From Clostridiaceae bacterium (GTDB lineage Bacteria > Bacillota > Clostridia > Lachnospirales > Lachnospiraceae): DNA of 64,000 bases. This document shows, in pieces, positions 16,845 to 25,571 of this stretch. The position numbers and the translations under genes were made by a program. The DNA lies in assembly GCA_910575435.1 (NCBI GenBank), contig CAJTGI010000006.1, positions 1 through 64,000 on the forward strand, in the 5' to 3' direction. The notes beneath the pieces are model-generated. The model was given only the letters and a program-made list of their open reading frames with translations, did not search any database and had not been told where the DNA came from. Each line of letters opens with the position of its first letter. The stretch's first letter is position 1.

Positions 16845-17216
16845 TTATTTAAGAGTAACCTTTGCACCCTCTGCCTCAAGCTTCTCCTTGATATCGTTGG
16901 CTTCTTCCTTCGCAGCAGCCTCCTTGACAACCTTGGGAGCGCCGTCAACGACTTCCTTAGCCTCCTTCAGGCCAAGGCCAGTCACTTCGCGAACGACCTT
17001 GATTACCTTAACCTTGTTCGGGCCAACTTCTGTAAGTTCTACGTCGAACTCGTCCTTCTCAGCACCGGCATCAGCAGCGCCGCCTGCTGCAGCTACCACA
17101 ACGCCTGCTGCTGCAGATACGCCGAACTCTTCCTCGCAAGCCTTTACTAAATCATTTAACTCTAATACGGTCATGCCTTTGATAGCATCAATAAATTCCT
17201 GAGTAGTCATTTTCAT
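16845..17216 (-). CDS. rplL: 50S ribosomal protein L7/L12
   Basis: 123 residues. N-terminal dimerisation helices ([19 protein letters not shown]), an Ala/Gly-rich hinge ([17 protein letters not shown]), and the C-terminal translation-factor-binding domain ([10 protein letters not shown]-type, here [20 protein letters not shown]). Forms the stalk that recruits elongation factors. Second gene of the rplJ-rplL operon. Confidence 0.97.
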   Translation of the reverse strand: MKMTTQEFIDAIKGMTVLELNDLVKACEEEFGVSAAAGVVVAAAGGAADAGAEKDEFDVELTEVGPNKVKVIKVVREVTGLGLKEAKEVVDGAPKVVKEAAAKEEANDIKEKLEAEGAKVTLK

Positions 17217-17323
17217 ATACCTCCGTAATTTCTAAATAAAAACTGGTCTCGCACAAGTTACATGTGCTTCAAAATCAACTGGTTCCGCACGATCAAATAT
17301 GTGCGTCAATCACACTGCGCTTC

Positions 17324-17824
17324 CTATGCCTCTGCCGCGCCATCGCCCTTCTCAGCGATCTGGTTAAGCACGCGAGCAAGATTGGTAATAGGTGACTGCA
17401 GAGAGCCAAGCAGTTTGGAAATAAGCTCTTCTCTTGAAGGGATGCTTGCAAGAGACTTGATGCCGTCCACGTCATAGAAAGTTCCCTCTACGACAGCTCC
17501 CTTGAACTCCAGAGCTTCTGCTTCCTTTGCAATGTTTGCTAAAATCCTGACAGGAGCAGTTGCATCTTCCTTTGAAATAGCAATGGCAGATGGTCCATCT
17601 AACAGGTCGTTCATCTGGGCAAAGTCAGTACCCTCAAAAGCACGCTTCATCAATGTGTTTTTGTAAACCTTGTACTCGCATCCTGCCTCTCTCAGTCCTT
17701 TGCGGAGCTTTGTATCCTGCTCTACCGTCAGTCCGCGGTAATCTACCAGTACTACAGTAGTAGCTCCCTCGACCTTGGACTTAATCTCGTCCACGATTGG
17801 CTGCTTTAATTCAACTTTTGCCAT
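17324..17824 (-). CDS. rplJ: 50S ribosomal protein L10
   Basis: 166 residues. Typical N-terminus (VVLVDYRGLTVEQDTKLR), the VYKNTLMKRA motif and a C-terminal helix that binds L7/L12. Stalk base protein and translational regulator of its own operon through the leader. GGAG 11 nt before the ATG. Confidence 0.97.
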   Translation of the reverse strand: MAKVELKQPIVDEIKSKVEGATTVVLVDYRGLTVEQDTKLRKGLREAGCEYKVYKNTLMKRAFEGTDFAQMNDLLDGPSAIAISKEDATAPVRILANIAKEAEALEFKGAVVEGTFYDVDGIKSLASIPSREELISKLLGSLQSPITNLARVLNQIAEKGDGAAEA

Positions 17825-17929
17825 GGGTAAAATCTCCTTTCCTGGGCAGTGCCCATTATTTACACTGCACGGAGTATTTTTACTTTAATAGGACCAAGTT
17901 GCGAATTGCAGTATGAATCTTCCTATAAA

Positions 17930-18095
17930 GCAAAAACCCCTCTGCCAATGACAGAGAGGTAGTAACATTCATAAATATAATGAAATCCTATCTTCCTCGG
18001 TAGGCGGCTGTCCTTACGCCGGTTCTCCGGCACCTACTGTCTACGGCAGTGTGGCTTGCATTCGCAAAACCTTGGACAGCGTATCATATAATTTA
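17930..18095 (-). promoter_or_regulatory. ribosomal protein L10 leader
   Basis: Upstream of rplJ on the minus strand. A bulged stem-loop region (GCCGCCTACC..., GGTGCCGGAGAACCGGC) matches the L10-leader class that binds the L10-(L12) complex. It ends in the hairpin CCTCTCTGTCATTGGCAGAGG plus TTTTT (17932-17971), an attenuator. TTGACA (18106-18101) is a likely -35 element. Confidence 0.82.
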
Positions 18096-18126
18096 AAATA
18101 TGTCAAGGTAAATTTTGTTTTTCTCA

Positions 18127-18528
18127 TTATTTATTTGCAACTTTTGTCACCGTCTTTAAAACCTTTTCTCCATCGCTGGCTGAAACTTCGTACCACTGAC
18201 CTGAAATCTCCCATATGGTTGAGGATATCATCTCAATACTGGCTGTATTCTTTTCTTTTTCAAAATTCACAGTATATAGCCATCCCGATGTTTCCTCTTT
18301 TTTGATTGATTTAACAGAGACGGTTTTCAGAAGATCATATACGGTATCTAGATCATCTTCCTCTAAGTTTGCGGTATTTCCATTATTTCCATCAACAATG
18401 TAGGCTCTGGTAATATCTGCTTTGGAAAAATCAATGATGCTTTTTTTATTATGGAGGTTATACAGTAGCAATCCTGAGACCAGCAAAATGATCAGGGCGC
18501 ACAAAATAATAACATTCTTTTTTGTCAA
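18127..18528 (-). CDS. small membrane-anchored protein, unknown function
   Basis: About 133 residues. One N-terminal transmembrane helix (NVIILCALIILLVSGLLLY) is followed by an external domain of about 100 residues ending in a YEVSASDGEKVL segment. I do not recognise the family. The TTG start at 18528 is preferred because AGAGGTG lies 8 nt upstream. An in-frame ATG at 18597 would add 23 residues but has no clear ribosome binding site. It stands alone between the L10 leader and a cell-wall hydrolase gene. Confidence 0.6.
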   Translation of the reverse strand: MTKKNVIILCALIILLVSGLLLYNLHNKKSIIDFSKADITRAYIVDGNNGNTANLEEDDLDTVYDLLKTVSVKSIKKEETSGWLYTVNFEKEKNTASIEMISSTIWEISGQWYEVSASDGEKVLKTVTKVANK

Positions 18529-18700
18529 TATTTTTTCACCTCTATTATATCTGAATGGATACATAATTCCAATTCCCTTTACAGCTTCCCCATACATACC
18601 GACTAGCCTTATTTGTTCAGTCGTTATTGGAGAAATACTTTCATTCTAACTATTTTAATATAGCATAAAGAATCTTTTTGTGAAGGGTCACGCAATAACA

Positions 18701-19822
18701 TTACTGGTCATGGGGCGAACCATATCGATCCCGTCGATTATAATCCGCAATTTTTTTCATAATGGTAATGCTGCAGTCCTCCACTCTGGATGCCCAGGTC
18801 GTGGATGCCGCATAGCTTTTATTTACGCCCAAAAGCCCGGAACCGTGAAAATAAGGCTGTCCCGGCTCGGCATACCGAGTGGCCAGGCATCTGGCAGTTG
18901 CCAGAATATTGTCTGTCTTGGTTCTGCCGTTAATTCCTCTGGAACTGCTGGAATACACGCCAAATCCTGTCAGGTTGTTGTCAACCCTGGCACGCCTGCT
19001 GTTGCCCCATGCTGATTCGTGGGCTGCTATGCCTGCCAATGCTACCGCATTCACCCCGTATTCTTCCTCAGCCGCCAGGAATGCCCCTGCCAGGGATTCC
19101 ATCCCCGTACCTGCCAGCGCATAATTCAGGCTTTTTTTATCCACGTTCGAGGGAAGAAAAATATTTTTGCTGTCAAAAATAATATTGACATACTGTGCAA
19201 CCTTTTTCTTTTTCTTTCTTATTGCCCTCAGTTTTTTTCTCTGCTCCTTTGCGGCATCCCTCATAAGTTCAATTTCCGTGGTAACATTTTCTACATCCTC
19301 TTTCAGCATGTCCGAGACAGCCACGTTACCGATGGAGAGTGCCATGGATTGCAGCGTGCTTCCCAGGGCTGTCTCCTCCTTGGTAGCATAGTCATCCTGC
19401 AAATCCTGATACATGGAGTATCCCACATTATTTTTATATTCAAAAGAGTTGTATTTCTTTGTATAATTTATTAAATCATCGCCAGTCTCGTCGCTGCCTT
19501 TGCTCATAATTCTTTTAGCTTCCTGCCGATGCTTTTTCAGTGCTTTGATCTTATTCTGGCTCTTTTTTAGTGATTTTTTTGTTTTTGCTATCTCCCGGTT
19601 TGCATTATTGATTTTCTTAACATAAACCCGGCTTTTCACGACCATAGTAGCATCCCGCAGGGGTGCATAGGTGGGAGAGGGCTTTTTCTTTGTCTTCTTT
19701 TGCTTCTTTGCCTTTTTCGTGCCAGCCTGAATGCTGGCGGAATAGCCCTGATATGCCATAACTCCCGAAAATCCTATGATTACGCAAAATAGTCCGATCA
19801 ATAATTTCTTTTTATTTCTCAT
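18701..19822 (-). CDS. secreted glucosaminidase-domain protein
   Basis: 373 residues. Signal-anchor at residues 7-28 (LLIGLFCVIIGFSGVMAYQG), then a lysine-rich coiled coil (about 65-215), then a glucosaminidase domain (about 235-365) with the marks AGIAAHESAWGNS, LTGFGVYSS and WASRVEDCS. The family cleaves the glycan strands of peptidoglycan; the Glu in AHESAWG is the probable catalytic residue. The coiled coil may serve as regulator, as in PcsB/CwlO-type proteins. Single gene. Confidence 0.85.
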   Translation of the reverse strand: MRNKKKLLIGLFCVIIGFSGVMAYQGYSASIQAGTKKAKKQKKTKKKPSPTYAPLRDATMVVKSRVYVKKINNANREIAKTKKSLKKSQNKIKALKKHRQEAKRIMSKGSDETGDDLINYTKKYNSFEYKNNVGYSMYQDLQDDYATKEETALGSTLQSMALSIGNVAVSDMLKEDVENVTTEIELMRDAAKEQRKKLRAIRKKKKKVAQYVNIIFDSKNIFLPSNVDKKSLNYALAGTGMESLAGAFLAAEEEYGVNAVALAGIAAHESAWGNSRRARVDNNLTGFGVYSSSSRGINGRTKTDNILATARCLATRYAEPGQPYFHGSGLLGVNKSYAASTTWASRVEDCSITIMKKIADYNRRDRYGSPHDQ

Positions 19823-19879
19823 GAATTGCTAACCTCCGATTCACAAAAAACATGTTTGGCTGAGAATAATAACATTCGA

Positions 19880-20365
19880 CTAAAACTTTTCCATCACTTC
19901 CCTATTGGCGGCCATGGCATTCTCTTCCATCTGCTTCCTCTCTTCCAGCAGTTTTTCTTTGATTTCGGGATGGTTTATCCCCACGATTTGCAGTGCAAGA
20001 TATGCGGCATTCTTGCTTCCGTTGATTGCAACCGTGGCTACGGGAATGCCTGGGGGCATCTGTACGATAGACATCAGTGCATCCATTCCATCCAGTACCG
20101 AGCCAGACAGGGGGACGCCGATTACGGGAAGCACCGTCTGGGACGCCACGACTCCCGGAAGGGCCGCCGCCATCCCGGCAGCAGTGATGATGACTTCCGT
20201 TCCATTCTGATTGCATTCTTCCACGAATTTGGATAGACCCAGATGCGCCCTGTGGGCAGACAGGCAGCGGACGCTTACCTCCACGCCATAATCTTTTAAG
20301 ATGCCCACTGCGGGCTCTACTTTTGGCAGATCGCTGGTAGATCCCATAATAATTGATACTTTCAT
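19880..20365 (-). CDS. purE: N5-carboxyaminoimidazole ribonucleotide mutase
   Basis: 161 residues. Converts N5-CAIR to CAIR in purine synthesis. The phosphate-binding start IIMGSTSDLP, the loop with SAHR, and IGVPLSG...SIVQMPPGIPVATVAI are conserved. The usual SAHRTP is changed to SAHRAH. It is not next to other pur genes in this window. AAGGAGGAC precedes the ATG. Two direct repeats TCGAGCCT (20422-20429 and 20439-20446) lie in the leader. Confidence 0.93.
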   Translation of the reverse strand: MKVSIIMGSTSDLPKVEPAVGILKDYGVEVSVRCLSAHRAHLGLSKFVEECNQNGTEVIITAAGMAAALPGVVASQTVLPVIGVPLSGSVLDGMDALMSIVQMPPGIPVATVAINGSKNAAYLALQIVGINHPEIKEKLLEERKQMEENAMAANREVMEKF

Positions 20366-20588
20366 GTGATGTCCTCCTTGGATAATATATGCTTGATTAT
20401 AGTTTTACAAGGCTAGTACTATCGAGCCTGCAAAAACTTCGAGCCTTTTTTACAGTAGATTATACCTCCATAGTCAATCATCGTCAATAAAAAGCATCCT
20501 TTTTCCTCTGCCATATTTCTTATTTCACAGTTACTTTTCTTTTACCTTCCTCTCACTTTCTTTCTTCATGAAATCCTGACCGGCAGCC

Positions 20589-22430
20589 TTACTTTTTTTC
20601 TGCAATCCATTTCTTCATTCTGTCCTGAATGATGGCAAAGGGGGCTTCCCCCATATCTAGGAAGAATTTATGAAATTCTTTTAAGACAAATCGGTCTCCC
20701 AGTTCCTTTTTCGCCTCCTGCATCAGAGCATCAATTTCCAGATAGCCCAGGGTATACTCCATATATCCTCCCGGTTCCGCCACCATGGAGTCGTAAATGG
20801 TGCGGGCATTGGTTTTGCTGAATCCGAAATCTGCCAGGTAGCCTTGCAATTTTTTGTAGTCCCATCCCAGATAATTTACTGCCAGGTCTGCCTTGGCATA
20901 GATGCACAGAGTTGCCAGGGTATTTTTTTTCAGCAATTTCGCCACGTCTTTGTCAATGTCTGCCAGATCATAACTATACAATTCCGCATAAGTGCCCCAG
21001 CCTTCCGTATAGCCCCCCACTTTGATAATGCTGCGGAGGGGTGAGGGATTTTGGGACAGAAAGTAGCAAGTCTGGTACAGGTGTCCCGGATACCCCTCGT
21101 GCCCGATGGTGGAAAAGGCTTTGCTCAGATCATATCTCTTGTTTTGGTTGATATACACCACGTTGGACTGGTAGTTATCCAAGGCTGGCACCAGATAGAA
21201 TGCCGGGCTGAGAAAATTCTCCAGTGAGGTGTCCACAGCCTTGATCTGACAGGATATCTTATCATCCAGCGGGGGAAAATCTTTGCTTATGGATTTTTTC
21301 AATTGGACCAAGGCTTTTTGGGGAGTATTGTATGGATATTCCACTTCTTGCGCTTCCATATATGCGTCCGGGGATTCGGACATAATGTCCGCAATATCTT
21401 TTTTCAAGGAAGAGATATTCTTGTCCAGCAGATCGTTGATTTCATCCAGGGAACGATCAGAGCCGGTCATGGTTTTGACCAGATAGGCATAGTATTTTTT
21501 CCCCTTTTTCAGATGGCAGAGCCCGCCTCCATTTTTTCCCGTGCCTTTCAGTTTTTTCAAGGCATTGATTAGATTCTTGTACGCAGGGATGACGCTTTCT
21601 AGAACCGCCAGCCTGTTCTGGCTCGCAAATCCTTTCTTCTCTTCGGCAGAAAGGCCCGGCACGCTTTCTATCCTCTTTTGGAATCCTGAAATCAAATAGT
21701 TTTTATCTGGATTCTTAACAAACTCCTCGCATTGGGTAATGATTGCCTGTGCCGTGGTATCGCTCATAAAAATGCCTTCTTTTGACTTATTTTCCTCAAA
21801 GGCAATGATGCCTTGGAAATATGCCGGCACTTGCTTGAGCAAGGCGATATATTCCTCTACATCCCTTTTGCCATACAGATTAAATTCTGCAAAAAAAATG
21901 GGCAGCTGGGCCTGTATTCCCGTAGTTGGCCCTAAGCACTCCGCATATTCTAAAAAATCTGCAGATGTTAAATTGTCCTTAGACATCTTGTACACAATAT
22001 CATAAATTAATTGCTGCTCGTCTGTTAATTTATCGTAATCATAGGTTTCCAGAGTGGCCACCCTGTTTTCTGAAACCAGCAGGCTGTTTTTTAATTCCTT
22101 GAGGGAAAACTCTCCCAATGTGGGCTTGGTAGTCTGAAGCCCATATTTTTCCCGGTCTTTTACACGGAAATTGAGAGTAATGGTATCATCACTGATTTCT
22201 TCTTTAAATATTTCTTTGGTCAGTTTGTCAAAGTCTTCCCTGGCCTGGGCTTCCGTCCGGCTGTCATGCACTTTGGGATGGGAGAGAGTTTCCTCAGAAA
22301 AAGGGCCGGCCTTCTGATTAAAGCAAAGGAGCCCTATGACTGCGAATATGCACACTAAAAGTGCAATATATGTCAAGGGGGTGGGCCGTTTCTTCTCACG
22401 CTTGCTAAATTCTCTAAACTGTCTATCCAA
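20589..22430 (-). CDS. DUF885 family membrane-anchored peptidase-like protein
   Basis: 613 residues. N-terminal anchor helix (LTYIALLVCIFAVIGLLCF, about 19-37), then a mostly alpha-helical DUF885 domain. STIGHEGYPGHLYQ carries HExxxH, a zinc-type motif, and YTEGWGTYAELYSYD is the second conserved segment supplying a further Glu. The family is thought to contain metal-dependent peptidases or carboxypeptidases; its substrates are poorly known. Single gene, divergent from the cotJ operon. Confidence 0.85.
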   Translation of the reverse strand: MDRQFREFSKREKKRPTPLTYIALLVCIFAVIGLLCFNQKAGPFSEETLSHPKVHDSRTEAQAREDFDKLTKEIFKEEISDDTITLNFRVKDREKYGLQTTKPTLGEFSLKELKNSLLVSENRVATLETYDYDKLTDEQQLIYDIVYKMSKDNLTSADFLEYAECLGPTTGIQAQLPIFFAEFNLYGKRDVEEYIALLKQVPAYFQGIIAFEENKSKEGIFMSDTTAQAIITQCEEFVKNPDKNYLISGFQKRIESVPGLSAEEKKGFASQNRLAVLESVIPAYKNLINALKKLKGTGKNGGGLCHLKKGKKYYAYLVKTMTGSDRSLDEINDLLDKNISSLKKDIADIMSESPDAYMEAQEVEYPYNTPQKALVQLKKSISKDFPPLDDKISCQIKAVDTSLENFLSPAFYLVPALDNYQSNVVYINQNKRYDLSKAFSTIGHEGYPGHLYQTCYFLSQNPSPLRSIIKVGGYTEGWGTYAELYSYDLADIDKDVAKLLKKNTLATLCIYAKADLAVNYLGWDYKKLQGYLADFGFSKTNARTIYDSMVAEPGGYMEYTLGYLEIDALMQEAKKELGDRFVLKEFHKFFLDMGEAPFAIIQDRMKKWIAEKK

Positions 22431-22633
22431 TATTGCGCTTCCTTTCTTAACATGGGTTATTGCTATTTGCTATCGCTTCATTGTCCTATATCGCCATAGA
22501 CTTGTCAACCTATACTTACATGCCGCCGTAAGATGGCATAAAAATGGCCAGACACCATATTCCGGGTTATACATATATATGAATTAGCAGGAAAATTTAT
22601 TCCCCTGCGAAATCACATTCTTTGGAGGTCAAA

Positions 22634-23062
22634 ATGAACTATATGAATCAACCCCGTGGGAACTGTGCGTCTCCGTGCAGCATGCCCGCTGGCAATAACT
22701 GCCAAGGGACGGATTCCGGCCGCAACGGCTGCAATCCTCGAAATGGCGGTTCCCGTTGCGGAAACAATCACATGAACTCCCGCTGTGACAGCAAATGCCA
22801 TCCTCCTGCAAATTCTAGATGTGGCAATCAATGTGGCAATAAGCCTCCTCAATGTGGCGATTGCGATGCAAATTCAAGCTCTCGCAATGATCCTCTGGAG
22901 GGGATGCCTTTGGGCATAGGGTTTGTGCCCTGGCAGCAGTGGAGAACCACCTACGACTATTGCGAAGGCTTATCCCAGGGCACTATTTTCCCCTGCCTCA
23001 ATCTTCCCTTCCTTGGGTGCATTCCCCGGGATTTTCATTACAATAAAGGAGGTAGAGCATGA
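22634..23062 (+). CDS. cotJA: spore coat protein CotJA with Cys/Asn-rich N-terminal extension
   Basis: 142 residues. The last 55 residues (PLGIGFVPWQQW ... GTIFPCLNLPF) are the CotJA domain. The first roughly 80 residues are low-complexity, rich in Asn, Gly, Ser and Pro, with 11 Cys; usual CotJA proteins are about half this length. The Cys-rich part could cross-link in the coat. The ATG at 22634 has GGAGG 5 nt upstream. The stop overlaps the cotJB start (ATGA). Expected expression: mother cell during sporulation. Confidence 0.85.
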   Translation: MNYMNQPRGNCASPCSMPAGNNCQGTDSGRNGCNPRNGGSRCGNNHMNSRCDSKCHPPANSRCGNQCGNKPPQCGDCDANSSSRNDPLEGMPLGIGFVPWQQWRTTYDYCEGLSQGTIFPCLNLPFLGCIPRDFHYNKGGRA

Positions 23063-23295
23063 ATCAAAAACAACTTCTCATGTATATTACCCAGGTGAGT
23101 TTTGCCCTGACGGAAGTGAATCTGTATCTGGATACCCATCCATGCGATCAGGAGGCTATGGAATATTACCAGGAAGTCAGGAAGCTGCGCCAGGAAGCCC
23201 TCGACAAGTACCAGTGCGAGTTTGGCCCTCTCCTGAATGATGGCAACAATTCTGATTCATGGGAGTGGGTCAATACGCCATGGCCTTGGCAGTAG
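23059..23295 (+). CDS. cotJB: spore coat protein CotJB
   Basis: 78 residues. QVSFALTEVNLYLDTHP and EYYQEVRKLRQEAL, with the aromatic tail WEWVNTPWPWQ, match the CotJB family, a component of the spore coat assembled with CotJA and CotJC. The start overlaps cotJA by 4 nt, indicating coupled translation. Confidence 0.9.
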   Translation: MNQKQLLMYITQVSFALTEVNLYLDTHPCDQEAMEYYQEVRKLRQEALDKYQCEFGPLLNDGNNSDSWEWVNTPWPWQ

Positions 23296-23396
23296 GCCGC
23301 GCATGCCCAATCCGTCTGCTATAGCGTGATTGCTATAGTGGCCCTGTCCTCGGAGAAGGACAAAAACAAACTATATATCAATCATATGGAGGAATT

Positions 23397-23525
23397 ATGT
23401 GGAATTATGAAAGAAGGCTGGAATATCCAGTAAATATCACTCGCTGCAATCCTCAGGCAGCGATGGTCATCATGTCACAGTATGGTGGTCCGGATTCGTT
23501 AAGACATAAGAAAATGAAAAGTTGA
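23397..23525 (+). pseudogene. cotJC: cotJC, truncated after 33 codons (manganese-catalase-like coat protein)
   Basis: ATATGGAGGAATT precedes an ATG that opens MWNYERRLEYPVNITRC..., the exact N-terminus expected of CotJC, continuing to SQYGGPD at residues 27-33. Homology then stops and nine unrelated residues run to a TGA at 23523-23525. Intact CotJC is about 190 residues, a manganese-catalase fold. The remaining 250 bp before the next gene contain no CotJC-like coding sequence, so the rest was deleted. A 42-residue relic peptide could still be made. Confidence 0.8.
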
Positions 23526-23689
23526 TTGTAAAGAAAGAGGGGGTAGCAATTTTTATTTGTGTATCGTATAATAAGAGATATTGAATTGTGGCTATAAGCA
23601 GTGCGGCTGTGAATAGCAGCAGTGAATTGGCACATGGAGTGCAGATTGGAGGTAAGAGTGAAAAATAAATTATTTCACAACACAAACGG

Positions 23690-23760
23690 AGTTTGTGTTG
23701 CAAGTATTGTGTCAGCACTGCGACACAAACATTGAAAGAACTTTAGTTCTTTTTATGCAG
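23690..23760 (+). terminator. hairpin cluster downstream of the cotJ operon
   Basis: Three short palindromes in a row: AACACAAAC/GTTTGTGTT, GTGTC/GACAC and AAAGAACT/AGTTCTTT, the last followed by TTATG. The final hairpin resembles a weak terminator before the DHH gene. Confidence 0.45.
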
Positions 23761-23789
23761 TAAAAAGCAGCGCAGAAATGAGGTAAATT

Positions 23790-24710
23790 ATGAGATTAGT
23801 TACAAGATCGGATTTTGACGGGCTGGCTTGTGCCGCTCTCTTAAAAGAGGCGGGAATTATTGATCATTGGAAGTTTGCACACCCGAAGGACTTGCAGGAT
23901 GGCCTGGTAGAGATTACAGAGGATGACTGCTTGGCGAATGTTCCCTTTGTAGAGGGATGCGGGCTTTGGTTTGACCATCACAGCAGCGAGCAGGAGAGGC
24001 AGGAGCTGGAGGGCAAATATAAAGGCGAAAGTCGCATAACGCCTTCCTGTGCCCGGATTATATATGAATATTACGGTGGAAGAGAGACGTTTCCTCAGTT
24101 TGATGATATGATGGAGGCAGTGGATAAGGTGGATTCTGCCAACCTTACGATTGATGAGATTCTTCATCCGGAGGGATGGATTCTTGTGGGATTTATCATG
24201 GATCCTCGTACGGGGCTGGGGCGTTGGAGAAATTTCCGGATTTCTAACTACCAGCTGATGGAGGAATTGATTGATGCCTGCCGCACTATGACGACAGACG
24301 AGATCCTGGCCTTGCCGGATGTGGTGGAGCGCATGGAAATTTATCATGAGCAGAGCGAGAAGTTTCAGGAAATGGTGAAGGCCCACACCAGGGTGGAGGG
24401 CAATGTCATTATATCTGATTTGCGGGGAGTTGACCCCATTTATTCCGGGAACCGTTTTATGATTTACAGCATGTATCCCGAACAGAATATCTCTGCGTGG
24501 ATTGTATCCGGCCGTGGCGGCAAGGGCTGTTCGGTGGCAGTGGGATACAGCGTGCTAAATCGTACATCGAATGTAAATGTGGGGAGCCTGATGCTGAAGT
24601 ATGGCGGAGGCGGACATAAGGCAGTGGGAACTTGCCAATTTTCAGATGAGAACATGGAAGTGCAGGTGCCGATTCTTCTCAAGGAATTGGTGGAACTGGC
24701 TGAGAAATAA
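23790..24710 (+). CDS. DHH family phosphoesterase
   Basis: 306 residues. N-terminal TRSDFDGLACAALL (metal-binding Asp), FDHHSS (the DHH motif) and the C-terminal glycine-rich GGGGHKAVGTCQF (DHHA1-type) define the family, which hydrolyses nano-RNA, pAp, cyclic dinucleotides or polyphosphate. The exact substrate is not predictable; exopolyphosphatase-like members have this length. GAGGTAAATT precedes the ATG. Confidence 0.85.
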   Translation: MRLVTRSDFDGLACAALLKEAGIIDHWKFAHPKDLQDGLVEITEDDCLANVPFVEGCGLWFDHHSSEQERQELEGKYKGESRITPSCARIIYEYYGGRETFPQFDDMMEAVDKVDSANLTIDEILHPEGWILVGFIMDPRTGLGRWRNFRISNYQLMEELIDACRTMTTDEILALPDVVERMEIYHEQSEKFQEMVKAHTRVEGNVIISDLRGVDPIYSGNRFMIYSMYPEQNISAWIVSGRGGKGCSVAVGYSVLNRTSNVNVGSLMLKYGGGGHKAVGTCQFSDENMEVQVPILLKELVELAEK

Positions 24711-24730
24711 TGGAATAAATGAAAATCATT

Positions 24731-24765
24731 TCTGGTTGCCATAGGGTTATGGCAGCCAGATTTTT
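24731..24765. terminator. terminator after the DHH phosphoesterase gene
   Basis: TCTGGTTGCCAT pairs with ATGGCAGCCAGA around a 6-nt loop, followed by TTTTT. It lies between two convergent genes. Confidence 0.85.
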
Positions 24766-24781
24766 GTGATAGTGGAGCAAT

Positions 24782-25225
24782 TTATTTCTTTCTATATGTG
24801 ACAATTTTATCATCTTTTTTTACGGTAAAATTTATTGTCGTCTTTTTATCCAATTTGATATAGGAGTCTATTTTCCCGAACTCAAATTGAAAGCCCAGAT
24901 TTTCCGGCAGACCTTGTATCTGACACACTACTTCCTTGCCTTTGACAAATACTGCATATACTCCATCATCGTTGGTCAGATTGTCTGAAATATCATCAGA
25001 AGAAAAGCCAATGGCCTTCTCTGCTGTCTCCTTATCCGTATATGGCATGAAATAATACATGCTTCCCCAGTCGAAATCTGTCATTTCCTGTAGGGATATT
25101 TCCGACACATTCCCAGGATTTTTTAGCCGTTTGATTAAATTTTCTTCCACCGAGTCCTCCCCTTTACCACAAGCACAGGCAAGCAGACATAAAATCCCCC
25201 ATAGAAGTGCTAATTTTTTTGTCAT
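24782..25225 (-). CDS. putative lipoprotein, unknown function
   Basis: About 147 residues. A short signal peptide ends in LLAC, a lipobox giving a lipid-modified Cys. The mature domain of about 125 residues shows no recognised family; TDFDWGSMYYFMPYT lies near residue 55. The MTKK start is preferred (GAGGGAGAA upstream). Single gene convergent with the DHH gene. Similar small lipoproteins are common in Lachnospiraceae and uncharacterised. Confidence 0.65.
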   Translation of the reverse strand: MTKKLALLWGILCLLACACGKGEDSVEENLIKRLKNPGNVSEISLQEMTDFDWGSMYYFMPYTDKETAEKAIGFSSDDISDNLTNDDGVYAVFVKGKEVVCQIQGLPENLGFQFEFGKIDSYIKLDKKTTINFTVKKDDKIVTYRKK

Positions 25226-25511
25226 AAATATTTCTCCCTCTAACATTATTAATTATGCAACCAATATATTCCTGTCAAACGCCATGTCTAAAACCATCTG
25301 ATTTATCACCCAATCCATTTTTGCCAAATTCGTCTTTTGTCATTTCATAGCGGATTTGGCTATTAAAGCATTTTTGGGATTAAGAACAATCGAAATTGCT
25401 ATATGAATCATTATTTTACTACTGTATTTTCTATTCTTTTATAAAAAGAGTGGCATTTGTGTATAAAAATTGTTTAATAAAAATCAGAAAAATGGTTTAT
25501 ATTTTTTCTTT

Positions 25512-25546
25512 AAAAAAAGGGAGATGCCACATTGCTGTGGCATCTC
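25512..25546 (-). terminator. terminator of the LRR surface protein gene
   Basis: GAGATGCCAC and GTGGCATCTC form a 10-bp stem; on the minus strand a run of seven T follows. It lies 26 nt after the stop codon. The gap to the lipoprotein start (25226-25511) shows nothing else. Confidence 0.85.
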
Positions 25547-25571
25547 TGCTTTGATTGTGCATTTACACAAA

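Noticed and set aside
20422-20446. PurR box before purE
   Set aside because: The direct repeats TCGAGCCT do not resemble the known CGAAC-type PurR box; kept only as a note.
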